Shown one piece after another: positions 50,590 to 59,986 of a stretch of 64,000 nt of DNA. Origin of the DNA: Olsenella sp. KH3B4 (lineage in GTDB: Bacteria; Actinomycetota; Coriobacteriia; Coriobacteriales; Atopobiaceae). Both the position numbers and the translations under genes were made by a program. Every line of letters begins with the position of its first letter. Position 1 is the stretch's first letter. Where the stretch lies: contig FOHD01000004.1 of assembly GCA_900111695.1 (NCBI GenBank), forward strand, positions 1-64,000, written 5' to 3'. Below the pieces are notes generated by a model. That model was not told the DNA's origin and searched no databases. It saw only the letters and a list, made by a program, of their open reading frames with translations.

Positions 50590-51024
50590 ATGCTGACTGG
50601 CCAGTACCAGCGCAGCCTCGACTCCAAGTCCCGTGTCACCCTTCCCGCCATCCTGCGCAAGCAGTTCGGCGAGCTCGTGCAGCTCATCCCGCGCAAGGAC
50701 GCGCTCTACGGCTACACCCCCGAGGCGTTCGAGGCATGGGTCAACAGCCTGAACCTCGACCCCAGGAGCCGCAACGACGCAGAGACCCTGCTTCGTCTCA
50801 ACGCCATGGCCACCACGGTGGAGATTGACTCCGCCGGCCGTGTTGCCCTTGGCAAGATCGACGAGACGACTCGCGGTCAGCGCCAGCGCCTGGGCCTCTC
50901 CGGCGATCTCATGATCGTCGGCGCGGGCGACCACTTTGAGATCTGGAACGCCGATCGTTGGAACGAGAAGTTCGCTTCCGACGACGCGGTCGACCGTCTC
51001 GAGTCTCTTCTCTTTAGCGAGTAG
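50590..51024 (+). CDS. mraZ: Transcriptional regulator MraZ
   Basis: A 144-residue protein with two AbrB-like MraZ repeats: LTGQYQRSLDSKSRVTLPA and VEIDSAGRVALGKIDETTR, each with the DxKGR-type motif (here DSKSR and DSAGR). MraZ is the first gene of the division/cell-wall cluster and represses or tunes it by binding the repeats upstream. ATG 50590 has GAGAGGAGGGCGAC. Confidence 0.96.
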   Translation: MLTGQYQRSLDSKSRVTLPAILRKQFGELVQLIPRKDALYGYTPEAFEAWVNSLNLDPRSRNDAETLLRLNAMATTVEIDSAGRVALGKIDETTRGQRQRLGLSGDLMIVGAGDHFEIWNADRWNEKFASDDAVDRLESLLFSE

Positions 51025-51045
51025 GCAAAGGGGAGGGGGAGCGCC

Positions 51046-52020
51046 TTGACATCCGAATATCGGCATGTACCTGTGATGCTCGACGAGGTCCTCGCCGAGC
51101 TCGACCCCAAGCCGGGAGAGGTGGTCTGCGACTGCACCCTCGGCGGGGCCGGACACTCCATCGCGCTTGCGCAGAGAATCGCCCCCGACGGCCTCTCGAT
51201 TGGCATCGACCAAGACGACATGGCTCTCACGGCGGCGACCGAGCGCTTCTCGCGAGAGGCGCCCCAAGCGGAGTTCCTTCCGCTCAAGGGCAACTTCGGA
51301 GACCTTGACCAGCTGCTCGTTGGCGCCAGGGTCCCCGGTGTGGATTGCTTCCTCTTCGATCTGGGGGTCTCTTCTCCTCAGCTCGACATTCCGGAACGGG
51401 GCTTCTCGTACAACGAGGACGCCCCCCTAGACATGCGCATGGATTCGGGGAAAGACACCCCAACCGCACAAGAGGTCATAAACACCTACAACGAAGCCGA
51501 CCTCACCCGAATCCTCCGCGTGTATGGTGACGAGAAGTACGCGGCACGCATTGCCCGCGCCATTGTGGAGACGCGCGAGAAGGCGCCCATCGAGACGACC
51601 TTCCAGCTCGTCGACGTGATCAAGCGAGCGATACCCGCTGCGGCCCGTCGCCACGGTGGTCACCCTGCGCGCAAGACCTTCCAGGCCCTGCGCATCGAGG
51701 TGAACCACGAGCTTGACGCCCTCGACCGCGGCCTTCGTGCCGCAATCCGCTGGGCGAACACCGGTGGCAGGATCTGCGTCATCTCCTACCACTCGCTCGA
51801 GGACCGCATCGTGAAGCACGTCTTCTCCGAGCTCTCGCAGGGTTGCATCTGCCCACCGGACCTTCCGGTGTGCGTGTGCGGACACGTGCCGATAGTCGAC
51901 GTCAAGACGAGAAAGCCGCTCGTCGCAGGCGAGGAGGAGGTCTCCTCCAACCCCCGGGCGAGAAGCGCGCTCATGCGCGTGGCGGTCAAGCTCGACGTCA
52001 CGCACGAAGGCACGCACTAG
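51046..52020 (+). CDS. rsmH: 16S rRNA (cytosine-1402-N4)-methyltransferase
   Basis: A 324-residue SAM-dependent methyltransferase (formerly MraW) acting on C1402 in the ribosomal P site. HVPVMLDEVLAELDPKPGE is the N-terminal signature; DCTLGGAGHSIALA, FDLGVSSPQLDIPERGFSY, HPARKTFQALRIEVNHEL and VISYHSLEDRIVKHVF follow. The only plausible start is TTG 51046, after GGGGAGGGGGAGC. It follows mraZ by 21 bases. Confidence 0.95.
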   Translation: MTSEYRHVPVMLDEVLAELDPKPGEVVCDCTLGGAGHSIALAQRIAPDGLSIGIDQDDMALTAATERFSREAPQAEFLPLKGNFGDLDQLLVGARVPGVDCFLFDLGVSSPQLDIPERGFSYNEDAPLDMRMDSGKDTPTAQEVINTYNEADLTRILRVYGDEKYAARIARAIVETREKAPIETTFQLVDVIKRAIPAAARRHGGHPARKTFQALRIEVNHELDALDRGLRAAIRWANTGGRICVISYHSLEDRIVKHVFSELSQGCICPPDLPVCVCGHVPIVDVKTRKPLVAGEEEVSSNPRARSALMRVAVKLDVTHEGTH

Positions 52021-52162
52021 TCGCACCCGACCGCAAGGTCGTCTGCATAGCACCACAAACGTAGCAGTACGCACCAAAAACGCAGCTCAAACGCACCACC
52101 AACGAAGCACCAACGCACCAGCACGCACAACGTCCGGCATCGCCGGGAGACAAGGGACAGCA

Positions 52163-52681
52163 ATGAGGTATCAAGGGTCAGAGGCCGTCAGGATGGACGC
52201 AGCCGAGAGGAGCCGCGAGCGCCGCGACGAACGCGTCGACGAGCGCCCGTCGTTCTCGGTCGTCACCGGTGGCGGACTCGACGCGCGTGCCCGCGCCGGC
52301 GTGAGCCCCCAGTTCCTGAGCCGCGTCCGCACCATCGTCGTGTGCGCTCTTGTGTTCATCGCGCTCGGCGCCTGCCGCGTGGCGCTCTCCACGGCAACCG
52401 TCTCGACGCTCCAGGCCAACTCGGCGCTGCGCTCCCAGATCAAGGAGGCGCAGACGCTCAACGAGGACCTTCAGGTTGAGAAGTCCGTGCTCTCCTCGTC
52501 CAGCCGCATCAGCCGCATCGCCACGCAGAACTACGGCATGACCCTCTCGACCAACCGAGAGGTGATCGACCTCTCGTCCGGCAGCGTCTCCGCCGACGCT
52601 GCGTCAGCCGACGCTGCTTCGGCGAATGGGGATGCTGCGCAGTCCGTGACGAACGCCGATACGGCCGCCCCTGAGGCGTAG
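52163..52681 (+). CDS. ftsL: FtsL-like cell division protein
   Basis: A 172-residue bitopic membrane protein in the ftsL position between rsmH and ftsI. Residues 1-52 are charged and cytoplasmic; a membrane segment spans about 55-78 (TIVVCALVFIALGACRVAL); a heptad-like region follows (LQANSALRSQIKEAQTLNED), ending in the ISRIATQNYGM motif typical of FtsL/DivIC. The C-terminus has SADAASADAAS repeats. Identity rests on topology and position because FtsL sequences are poorly conserved. ATG 52163 follows ACAAGGGACAGCA. Confidence 0.75.
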   Translation: MRYQGSEAVRMDAAERSRERRDERVDERPSFSVVTGGGLDARARAGVSPQFLSRVRTIVVCALVFIALGACRVALSTATVSTLQANSALRSQIKEAQTLNEDLQVEKSVLSSSSRISRIATQNYGMTLSTNREVIDLSSGSVSADAASADAASANGDAAQSVTNADTAAPEA

Positions 52682-52704
52682 ACTACTCCCTCGTGAGAGA
52701 GAGC

Positions 52705-54510
52705 ATGAGACAGAGCCGCCAAAGGCGGCGTGGAATGCCGGAGGCCTCGTACGACGAGGCCTCTCGTGCCCGTTACCGCGCCCGCGCGTCAAGGCCGGGC
52801 GGGTCGGGCCCTGGTGGCTTCGACAGCGGCACACGCATGATCTTCCTCATCCTCATGATTGTCTTCGTCGTTGTTGCGGGGCGCCTGGTGTGGCTCCAGG
52901 TGATTGACGCCTCGAGCCTCTCCGAAGAGGCCGCACAGCATCGCACCAACGTGATCACGCTGCACGCCAAGCGCGGCACCATCTACGACCGCAACGGCAA
53001 CGTGCTTGCCATGAGCGTCGACTGCAAGACCATCTACTGCAACCCCAAGGAGATCACGGACCCCTCCGGCGTGGCTAAGATCCTTGCCGCCAACCTGGGT
53101 GGCTCTGCAAGCGACTACACCTCGGCGCTCACCACCGACTCGACCTTCGCCTACGTGCAGCGCCAGGTGGACACCGACGTTGCCGACACCATCAGGCAGC
53201 AGCTCTCCGATGCCAAGCTCAAGGGCGTCTACTACCTCGACGACACCAAGCGCGTCTACCCCTACGGCGACGTGGCCAGCCAGGTGCTGGGCGTCGTGGG
53301 CTCCGACGGCGACGGCCTCACCGGCCTCGAGTACTACTACAACGACGTCCTCTCGGGCACCGACGGCCAGATGATCGTCGAGACCGGCCTCACGGGCACG
53401 CCCATCGCAGGCGGCACCTCCCAGATCACCGAGGCGAAGAACGGCCAGGACCTCGTCCTGTCCATCGACATCGACATCCAGGAGAAGGCCGAGGAGGTCA
53501 TCTCCCAGGCAGTCGAGGACTACGACTCCGACTCCGGCTCGGTCATGGTGACCAACCCAAAGACTGGCGAGATATACGCGGCATGCTCGACCCCCTTGGC
53601 CAAGCTCTCCGACCTGGCCAACACCAGCTCCGACGGCCTAACGCTCAAACCTGTGACCGCGTCGTACGAGCCGGGTTCGATGTTCAAGATCCTGACCGTT
53701 GCCATTGGCGTCGAGGATGGCCTCTTCAACGCCAACAGCGTCTACAACGTTCCCGTGCAGATTCTCGCCGGTGACGACTGGGTGACCGACGACGAGCCGC
53801 GCAGCGGATCCGAGGACATGACGGTGCGCACCATGCTCGTGCGCTCCTCGAACGTTGGCGTGTCGCTTCTCGCCCAGGAGGTCATTGGAGCCCAGCGTTT
53901 TGCCGAGGGTGTGGACAGCTTTGGCATTGGCCACACCACGGGCATCGACTACCCCGGCGAGTCCGCGGGCATCGTGACGAGCTACGAGGACTACACGGGA
54001 GCGACGCTTGGCGCCATGGCCTTTGGCCAGGCCCTCGCCGTGCCCATGGTGCAGATCGTGCGCGCGTTTGGCATCGTCGCCAACGACGGCATTCCCACCA
54101 CGCCCCACTTCCTCATCTCCGAGGGCGGCGAGGAGGTCGAGTGGCCAACGGGCGACCAGGTCATCTCCAAGGAGACGGCGGACGAGGTCACCGACATGAT
54201 GATTTCGGTCATGACCGACGGCACCGGTAAGCTCGGCCAGGTCGATGGCTATACCATTGCAGGCAAGACGGGCACGGGCGAGCAGGCCAGTGAGTCCGGC
54301 GGCTACCAGCAGGGCAAGTACGTGGCGTCGCTGTGCGGCTTTGCCAACGCCGATGACCCCGACGTCCTGGTGTACGTTGGCCTCAACGGCACGCCGCACC
54401 TTGCACTCTCCTCGGCGGCACCCACCTTCAAGGAGATAATGGAAGCGGCTGTCACAGACCTCGGCATCTCTCCGGATGCCTCAACAAGCGCCTCTTCGAC
54501 AACCAACTAG
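52705..54510 (+). CDS. ftsI: Septal peptidoglycan transpeptidase FtsI (PBP3)
   Basis: A 601-residue class B penicillin-binding protein. A short basic cytoplasmic part, a membrane segment (residues about 42-65) and the PBP dimer domain (AKRGTIYDRNGNVLAM) lead to the transpeptidase domain with active-site SxxK in YEPGSMFKI, SxN in VRSSNVGVS and KTG in IAGKTGTGEQ. No PASTA domains follow, as in septal rather than elongation-type forms. I prefer ATG 52705 with GAGAGAG upstream over GTG 52693. Confidence 0.94.
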   Translation: MRQSRQRRRGMPEASYDEASRARYRARASRPGGSGPGGFDSGTRMIFLILMIVFVVVAGRLVWLQVIDASSLSEEAAQHRTNVITLHAKRGTIYDRNGNVLAMSVDCKTIYCNPKEITDPSGVAKILAANLGGSASDYTSALTTDSTFAYVQRQVDTDVADTIRQQLSDAKLKGVYYLDDTKRVYPYGDVASQVLGVVGSDGDGLTGLEYYYNDVLSGTDGQMIVETGLTGTPIAGGTSQITEAKNGQDLVLSIDIDIQEKAEEVISQAVEDYDSDSGSVMVTNPKTGEIYAACSTPLAKLSDLANTSSDGLTLKPVTASYEPGSMFKILTVAIGVEDGLFNANSVYNVPVQILAGDDWVTDDEPRSGSEDMTVRTMLVRSSNVGVSLLAQEVIGAQRFAEGVDSFGIGHTTGIDYPGESAGIVTSYEDYTGATLGAMAFGQALAVPMVQIVRAFGIVANDGIPTTPHFLISEGGEEVEWPTGDQVISKETADEVTDMMISVMTDGTGKLGQVDGYTIAGKTGTGEQASESGGYQQGKYVASLCGFANADDPDVLVYVGLNGTPHLALSSAAPTFKEIMEAAVTDLGISPDASTSASSTTN

Positions 54511-54524
54511 GTCAGGGGGGAACA

Positions 54525-55964
54525 ATGCTTTCCATGGACATCGCAGACCTCGTGCTCGCCACGGGGTCGCAGCTGCTCGAGGGGACGCCTTCCGCGCGTG
54601 TCGAGGGCACTGTCGAGATTGACTCGCGCAAGGTGGGCGCCGGTTCCGTCTTTGTGGCGTTTCTCGGCGAGAAGGTCGATGGCAACGACTTTGCGCCCGC
54701 CGCCGTCCAGGCGGGGGCATCCTGCGTCGTGGTGACGCGCGAGCCAGACGCGGCGCTGCTCGCCCTTGCCCATGAGCGCGGCTGTGCCGTGGTGCGCCCC
54801 CAGGACGACGACGCCGAGGAGTTCCTGCTCCGCCTGGCCCACGAGTGGCGGGCCCGACACCCCAACTGGCTCGTGGTGGGCGTCACCGGCTCGGTGGGCA
54901 AGACCACGACCAAGGACCTTCTGCGCGCGGGCATCGCGAGCGCGCGCCGCGTCCACGCTACCCAGGGCAACCTCAATAACCTCATCGGCCTGCCGCTCAC
55001 CGTGCTCTCGGCGCCCGACGATGCCGAGGTTCTCGTCTGCGAGATGGGCATGAACCATCCCAACGAGATCCGTCGCATGGCCGCCTGCTGCGCGCCAACA
55101 CTCGCTGTGATCACCAACGTGGGCACGAGCCACATTGGGCTTCTTGGCTCGCGCGAGAACATCGCCCGTGCCAAGGCCGAGGTCGTCTCGGGCATGGTGG
55201 CGTCGGGTGGCGTCGAGCCGCTGCTGGTGCTCACGAGTGCAAACGACTACTCGCCCTTCATTGCCGAGAACTTCGCGCGCCCCGCGGGCATCGACGTGGC
55301 GTACGTGGGCGAGCGCGAGGGCGACTATGTTCGCGCCACCAACGTCGAGCTCACCGGCACGGGGGTGGCCTCGTTCACCGTCTCGTGCAAGGACGGCTGG
55401 TCAAGGCGGGTCACGCCCTCGGTCCCCGGTCGCCAGGTGGTGCCCGACTTCCTTCTCGCCATGGCCGTGGTAGATGCCCTGGGCCTCGACCGCGATGCCG
55501 CGGCGGATGCCATGGCCGCGATGCCGGCCGCGAGCATGCGCCTGGCCGTCTCGGAGTCGCCGCGCGGCGTGCGCGTGATCGACGACTCCTACAACGCAAG
55601 CCCCGCATCCATGGCTGCTGCCCTCGATGTCCTCTCCGAGATGGATGCCACGGGCATGCGCGTTGCCGTCCTGGGCGAGATGGGCGAGCTTGGCAGCGAG
55701 GAGCGGCGCCTCCACGGCTACGTGGGCGCCTATGCCGCAGCCAAGGGTCTTGATATGCTTGTCTTCATTGGCGGGGAGCTTGCCGCCGAGATGGCCGAGG
55801 CGGCGCGCACGATGGGCGCCTCTGAGGACCGCCTGCAGCTCTTCCCCACGGTCGACGCTGCCGTGGAGACGCTCGCCCCCGTCTTCTCGCAGGGCGACCT
55901 CGTGCTGGTCAAGGCGTCTCGTTCCTGCGGTCTGGATGCGTTCGCGAGGGGAGTGCTTCGCTGA
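54525..55964 (+). CDS. murF: UDP-N-acetylmuramoyl-tripeptide--D-alanyl-D-alanine ligase
   Basis: A 479-residue Mur ligase adding D-Ala-D-Ala to the UDP-MurNAc-tripeptide. The N-terminal domain has VEIDSRKVGAGSVFVAFLGE; the ATP site is VVGVTGSVGKTTTKDLLRAG; ATQGNLNNLIGLPLTVL and MGMNHPNEI follow, then VIDDSYNASPASM in the C-terminal domain. ATG 54525 has a GGGGGGA site. It follows ftsI directly: murE, usually between them, is missing here. Confidence 0.95.
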   Translation: MLSMDIADLVLATGSQLLEGTPSARVEGTVEIDSRKVGAGSVFVAFLGEKVDGNDFAPAAVQAGASCVVVTREPDAALLALAHERGCAVVRPQDDDAEEFLLRLAHEWRARHPNWLVVGVTGSVGKTTTKDLLRAGIASARRVHATQGNLNNLIGLPLTVLSAPDDAEVLVCEMGMNHPNEIRRMAACCAPTLAVITNVGTSHIGLLGSRENIARAKAEVVSGMVASGGVEPLLVLTSANDYSPFIAENFARPAGIDVAYVGEREGDYVRATNVELTGTGVASFTVSCKDGWSRRVTPSVPGRQVVPDFLLAMAVVDALGLDRDAAADAMAAMPAASMRLAVSESPRGVRVIDDSYNASPASMAAALDVLSEMDATGMRVAVLGEMGELGSEERRLHGYVGAYAAAKGLDMLVFIGGELAAEMAEAARTMGASEDRLQLFPTVDAAVETLAPVFSQGDLVLVKASRSCGLDAFARGVLR

Positions 55965-56989
55965 TGTTCATTGTGGGAAATCCGGCGTACCCGAGCTACC
56001 AGGTGCTTCTTGCGGCAGGTGTCGCTGCCGTCATCACGGCAATCGTGATGCCCTTCTTCATCAAGCTCATGCGCCACGAGGGGCTGGGCCAGCAGGTGAG
56101 GGCCGACGGCCCCAAGCGCCACCTCGTGAAGCAGGGTACCCCCACCATGGGCGGCATCGTGATTCTTCTCGGCGTGGTGGTGACCACGCTCCTCATGGCC
56201 CCCTGGTCGCCCATGCTCTTCCTCGCGCTCTTCGCGATGCTCGCGACCGGCGCACTGGGCCTTCTCGACGACATCGAGTCCGTGGCGCACAAGCGCTCGC
56301 TTGGCCTCACGCCCTCGCAGAAGATGGTGGGCCTCACCCTCGTCTGCGTGGTCTTCTGCCTGGTCGCGGTGAACTACTGCGGAATCGCGCCTACCATCGA
56401 GTTCCCCGGCGGCGCGACGTTCGATCTGGGCGTTCTTACCTCCACTTTTGGAGGCGTGCGGGTGCCGTGGCTCTACATGGTCTTTGTCTTCCTGCTTCTG
56501 GCCGGTCTCTCCAATGCCGTCAACCTCACCGACGGCCTTGACGGCCTCGCCGGCGGCACGGTGCTCGTGGTCATGGTCGTGATGGCCATGGTCGCCTTCA
56601 ACGAGGACCAGCTTGGCCTCTCGGTGCTGGCTGCCACCATCGTGGGTGCCTGCGTGGGCTTCCTGTGGTACAACTGCTACCCCGCCTCGATCTTCATGGG
56701 CGACACGGGCTCGCTTGCCCTGGGTGGCGCCTTCGCGGCGCTTGCCGTCCTCACCAAGACCGAGGTCTGCTCGCTCGTCATGGGTGGGCTCTTCATCGTC
56801 GAGGCGCTGTCGGTGATCATCCAGGTCGTGAGCTTCAAGAGCACGGGCAAGCGCGTCTTCCTCATGGCCCCGCTTCACCACCACTTCGAGAAGAAGGGCT
56901 GGAGCGAGACGAAGGTCGTCATTCGCTTCTGGATCGTCTCGGCCGCCTTCGCGGTCCTTGGTTTCGCGCTGTACTTCCAGCTTGGCTAG
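55964..56989 (+). CDS. mraY: Phospho-N-acetylmuramoyl-pentapeptide-transferase
   Basis: A 341-residue integral membrane enzyme that makes lipid I on undecaprenyl phosphate. The family blocks are GTPTMGGIVILLG, AVNLTDGLDGLAGGT with catalytic Asp residues, FMGDTGSLALGGAFAALAV and the cytoplasmic LMAPLHHHFEKKGWSETKVV. About ten membrane segments are visible. The ATG overlaps the murF TGA by one base. Confidence 0.97.
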   Translation: MFIVGNPAYPSYQVLLAAGVAAVITAIVMPFFIKLMRHEGLGQQVRADGPKRHLVKQGTPTMGGIVILLGVVVTTLLMAPWSPMLFLALFAMLATGALGLLDDIESVAHKRSLGLTPSQKMVGLTLVCVVFCLVAVNYCGIAPTIEFPGGATFDLGVLTSTFGGVRVPWLYMVFVFLLLAGLSNAVNLTDGLDGLAGGTVLVVMVVMAMVAFNEDQLGLSVLAATIVGACVGFLWYNCYPASIFMGDTGSLALGGAFAALAVLTKTEVCSLVMGGLFIVEALSVIIQVVSFKSTGKRVFLMAPLHHHFEKKGWSETKVVIRFWIVSAAFAVLGFALYFQLG

Positions 56990-56999
56990 GGGGCATCTC

Positions 57000-58421
57000 A
57001 TGCAGGTCAGCAGTTCCTCGGCGCATCTTGGCGACGTCGCCGTTCTTGGCATAGGGCACACGGGAGAGGCCGTCTGCCGCTATCTGGCGGGGCTTGGCGA
57101 GAGGGTCTCCTCCGTCACGCTCTTCGGCGGCGCCTCCTCGCACGAGGGAGAGGTCACGCACGCACTTGAGGCCCTGGGCGTGCGTTGCGTCCTGGGTACC
57201 GAGGAGGTTGCGGGCACCTTCGACCTGGCCATTGCCTCCCCGGGCATCCCGGTGAGCTCCGCCTTCTTCCAGGCGGCGGCCAGGTGCTCCAAGGAAATCA
57301 TCGGCGAGCCCGAGTTTGCCTGGCGCGAGAGCCCGGATAACTGGGTGGGCATTACCGGAACCAACGGCAAGACCACCACGACCTCGCTTACCACCGCGCT
57401 TCTCCGCGAGGGTGGCCGCTCCGCCGAGGCCGTGGGCAACATCGGCACCCTCATCACGAGCCGCCTTGCCGCCCGCAAGCCCGGCTCCTGGTTCGTGGCC
57501 GAGCTCTCGAGCTTCCAGCTGGCAACCACGCGCCTTCTGCACCCGCGCGTTGCCTGCCTCATGAACGTGACCCCGGACCATGTGGAATGGCATGGCAGCA
57601 TGGAGGCGTACGCAGCCGCCAAGGAGAAGATCTTTGCAAACCTCGAGGCAGGGGACCTCGCCGTTGTCTTTGACGGCGACGACTGGTGCCGCGCCGTCAT
57701 AGGCCGCCTCGATGCGCGCGGCCTGCGCGTGTGCCGCGTAGACGTGCGCGAAGATCCCGGTACGCCGTGCGCCGCCTTCGTGCGCGGGGGGCGCCTCGTG
57801 GTGCGCCTCGATGGCACGGAGCACGAGCTTGTCCACGCCAAAGACCTTCTCATCAAGGGCGAGCATAACGAGGAGAACGCCCTTGTCGCCTCGGCAGTTG
57901 CCCTCGAGCTGGGCGTTGCCGAGGAGGACGTGTGCCGCGGGCTTCTCGCCTTCTCTCCGCTCGAGCACCGCATCGAGCCGTGCGGCGAGGTCGCGGGCGT
58001 TCGCTTTGTGAACGACTCCAAGGCCACCAACACCGATTCCGTCGAGAAGGCCCTCACGGCCTTCAGGCCGGGGAGCGTCGTGCTGCTGCTGGGCGGCCAC
58101 GACAAGGGCACCGACCTCACCTCGCTTTCCCGCGCGGCCGCGGCACGCTGCCGCGTCGCCGTGTGCTACGGCGCCGCCGGCGAGAGGATCGCCCGTGCCC
58201 TCGAGGACGAGGTTGCTGCCTCGGGCGCTGCGCTTGAGGTTGTGCGCGAGCCGCACATGCGCGAGGCCTTCTCGGCAGCCTGCGAGCGTGCCCAGGGCGG
58301 CGACGTGGTGCTGCTCTCGCCCGCATGCTCGTCCTTCGACGAGTTCCACAACATGGAGGAGCGTGGCGAGCTCTTCAAGCGCCTGGCGGCCGAGCGCGTT
58401 GCCGCAGGGAGGCTGTGCTAG
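57000..58421 (+). CDS. murD: UDP-N-acetylmuramoylalanine--D-glutamate ligase
   Basis: A 473-residue Mur ligase. The N-terminal Rossmann part has VAVLGIGHTGEAVCRYLAG; the ATP-binding loop is GITGTNGKTTTTSLTTALLR; VAELSSFQLATTRLLHPRVA and NVTPDHVEWHGSMEAYAAAK are strongly conserved, as is RFVNDSKATNTDSVEKAL. ATG 57000 with TAGGGGG upstream lies 10 bases after mraY. Its stop overlaps the ftsW GTG by one base. Confidence 0.95.
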   Translation: MQVSSSSAHLGDVAVLGIGHTGEAVCRYLAGLGERVSSVTLFGGASSHEGEVTHALEALGVRCVLGTEEVAGTFDLAIASPGIPVSSAFFQAAARCSKEIIGEPEFAWRESPDNWVGITGTNGKTTTTSLTTALLREGGRSAEAVGNIGTLITSRLAARKPGSWFVAELSSFQLATTRLLHPRVACLMNVTPDHVEWHGSMEAYAAAKEKIFANLEAGDLAVVFDGDDWCRAVIGRLDARGLRVCRVDVREDPGTPCAAFVRGGRLVVRLDGTEHELVHAKDLLIKGEHNEENALVASAVALELGVAEEDVCRGLLAFSPLEHRIEPCGEVAGVRFVNDSKATNTDSVEKALTAFRPGSVVLLLGGHDKGTDLTSLSRAAAARCRVAVCYGAAGERIARALEDEVAASGAALEVVREPHMREAFSAACERAQGGDVVLLSPACSSFDEFHNMEERGELFKRLAAERVAAGRLC

Positions 58422-59986
58422 TGGCCCAGGCGTCCACATACCGGAGCTCCGCCGCACCGCATCGCCGTTCCTCCGCCGGGCGTGGCAGCCAGGGGAGGGG
58501 CGCCGGCCGCTCGTCGGTCGAGAAGACCATCCTCGGCGTGCCCGAGAGGTTCATGAAGCCGCGGCTCATCCTCATTGCCGTGGTGGTGATTCTCGCCTGC
58601 TTTGGCTTCCTCATGGTCTACTCGGCCTCGTCGATAACGTCGCTCACCTCTGACGCTCTGGGCAACGACCCTGCCTACTACCTCAAGCGCCAGCTCATCT
58701 TTGCCGTGGTGGGCGCAGGCCTTGCCGTCTTCATTGCGACAAAGGACTACCACCTCTGGGGAAAGGCGCTTGTACGAGTCATCTGGATTCTCACCATCGG
58801 GCTCCTGCTGCTGATCTTCCTGCCCATCGCAGGCAGTGACGCCTATGGCGCCACGCGATGGATCGCCCTTGGCCCCTTTACGCTTCAGCCGTCCGAGTTT
58901 GCCAAGATCACGATCATCCTTGTGGCGGCAGACCTCGCCGAGCGCTACTACGACGAGCAGGTCATGGGCTTCCAGGAGTTCGTGAAGAACCTTGCGGTCT
59001 TCGTGGGCATCCCGCTCGTGCTCATCCTTCTCCAGCCCGACAAGGGCTCGACTATGATCATTGCGGCAACCCTCATCGTGATGGCCTATCTCGCCGGCAT
59101 GGATCGTCGCTGGATTCTCCTAGTGATTGGGGTCGGCGTCGTGGGGGTGCTTGCGATCTCGCTTAAGGACGACTACTCGCGCGCCCGCATTGTTGCCATG
59201 CTCAACCCCTGGAGTGACCCCACGGGTTCTGGCTACCAGCTCATCCAGGGCTTCTACGCCTTTGGGTCTGGCGGTGTCTTTGGCGTGGGACTGGGCATGA
59301 GCAAGCAGAAGTACTCCTACCTGCCCATGGCCTACAACGACTTCATCTTTGCCGTGGTTGGCGAGGAGCTTGGCCTGGTGGGAACGCTCGGCGTGCTTGC
59401 CGCGTTTGGCGTGCTGGCGTGGGCGGGCTTCCGCATCGCGCGCTATGCGCCCGACATGTGCGGCAGGCTCATCGCCGCCGGATGCACCTCGCTCATCGTG
59501 ATCCAGCTCCTGGTGAACGTCTGCGGCGTCCTTGGCATCATGCCGCTCTCGGGCAAGCCCGTCCCCTTCGTGTCCTACGGTGGCTCGACCATCATTAGCT
59601 GCCTCATGCTTGTGGGCATGATCGTCTCTGTCTCCAACCACTCGACGCTGCCCGAGACCGTGCACGACCGCAGCCGCCAGTCCTGGCAGTTTGCGGATGG
59701 CGACGAGCGGCCGAGAGGGGCCGCGCCCGCGCCTGGGCCGGGCATCTCGCTTGTTGGCAGTCCCACGCCGCGCTCCTCGCGGCAGCGCGGGGACACCGCC
59801 TCCGGCCTGCGCATGGTCGACGGCGGCGGGCAGGGGCGCCCGCAGTCAAGGCCACGGGGCACAAGCAGCCGGAACGGCAGACAGGGCAGGTACGAGGGCG
59901 GAAGGATAGACCTTGGCCCCAGTGCCGCGGAGAGGCTCCGCGGGCGCGGGTCCGGAAGAGGGGATGGCAGGCGTGGCAGGAACTAG
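58421..59986 (+). CDS. ftsW: Septal peptidoglycan polymerase FtsW
   Basis: A 521-residue SEDS glycosyltransferase that polymerises lipid II with FtsI. About ten membrane segments span residues 45-400. Family blocks include LMVYSASSI, GATRWIALGPFTLQPSEFAK, LLQPDKGSTMIIAA, GVGLGMSKQKYSYLPMAYND and PFVSYGGSTIIS. A ~120-residue hydrophilic Arg/Gly-rich C-terminal tail is unusually long. The GTG at 58421 overlaps the murD stop and has AGGGAGG upstream. Confidence 0.94.
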   Translation: MAQASTYRSSAAPHRRSSAGRGSQGRGAGRSSVEKTILGVPERFMKPRLILIAVVVILACFGFLMVYSASSITSLTSDALGNDPAYYLKRQLIFAVVGAGLAVFIATKDYHLWGKALVRVIWILTIGLLLLIFLPIAGSDAYGATRWIALGPFTLQPSEFAKITIILVAADLAERYYDEQVMGFQEFVKNLAVFVGIPLVLILLQPDKGSTMIIAATLIVMAYLAGMDRRWILLVIGVGVVGVLAISLKDDYSRARIVAMLNPWSDPTGSGYQLIQGFYAFGSGGVFGVGLGMSKQKYSYLPMAYNDFIFAVVGEELGLVGTLGVLAAFGVLAWAGFRIARYAPDMCGRLIAAGCTSLIVIQLLVNVCGVLGIMPLSGKPVPFVSYGGSTIISCLMLVGMIVSVSNHSTLPETVHDRSRQSWQFADGDERPRGAAPAPGPGISLVGSPTPRSSRQRGDTASGLRMVDGGGQGRPQSRPRGTSSRNGRQGRYEGGRIDLGPSAAERLRGRGSGRGDGRRGRN

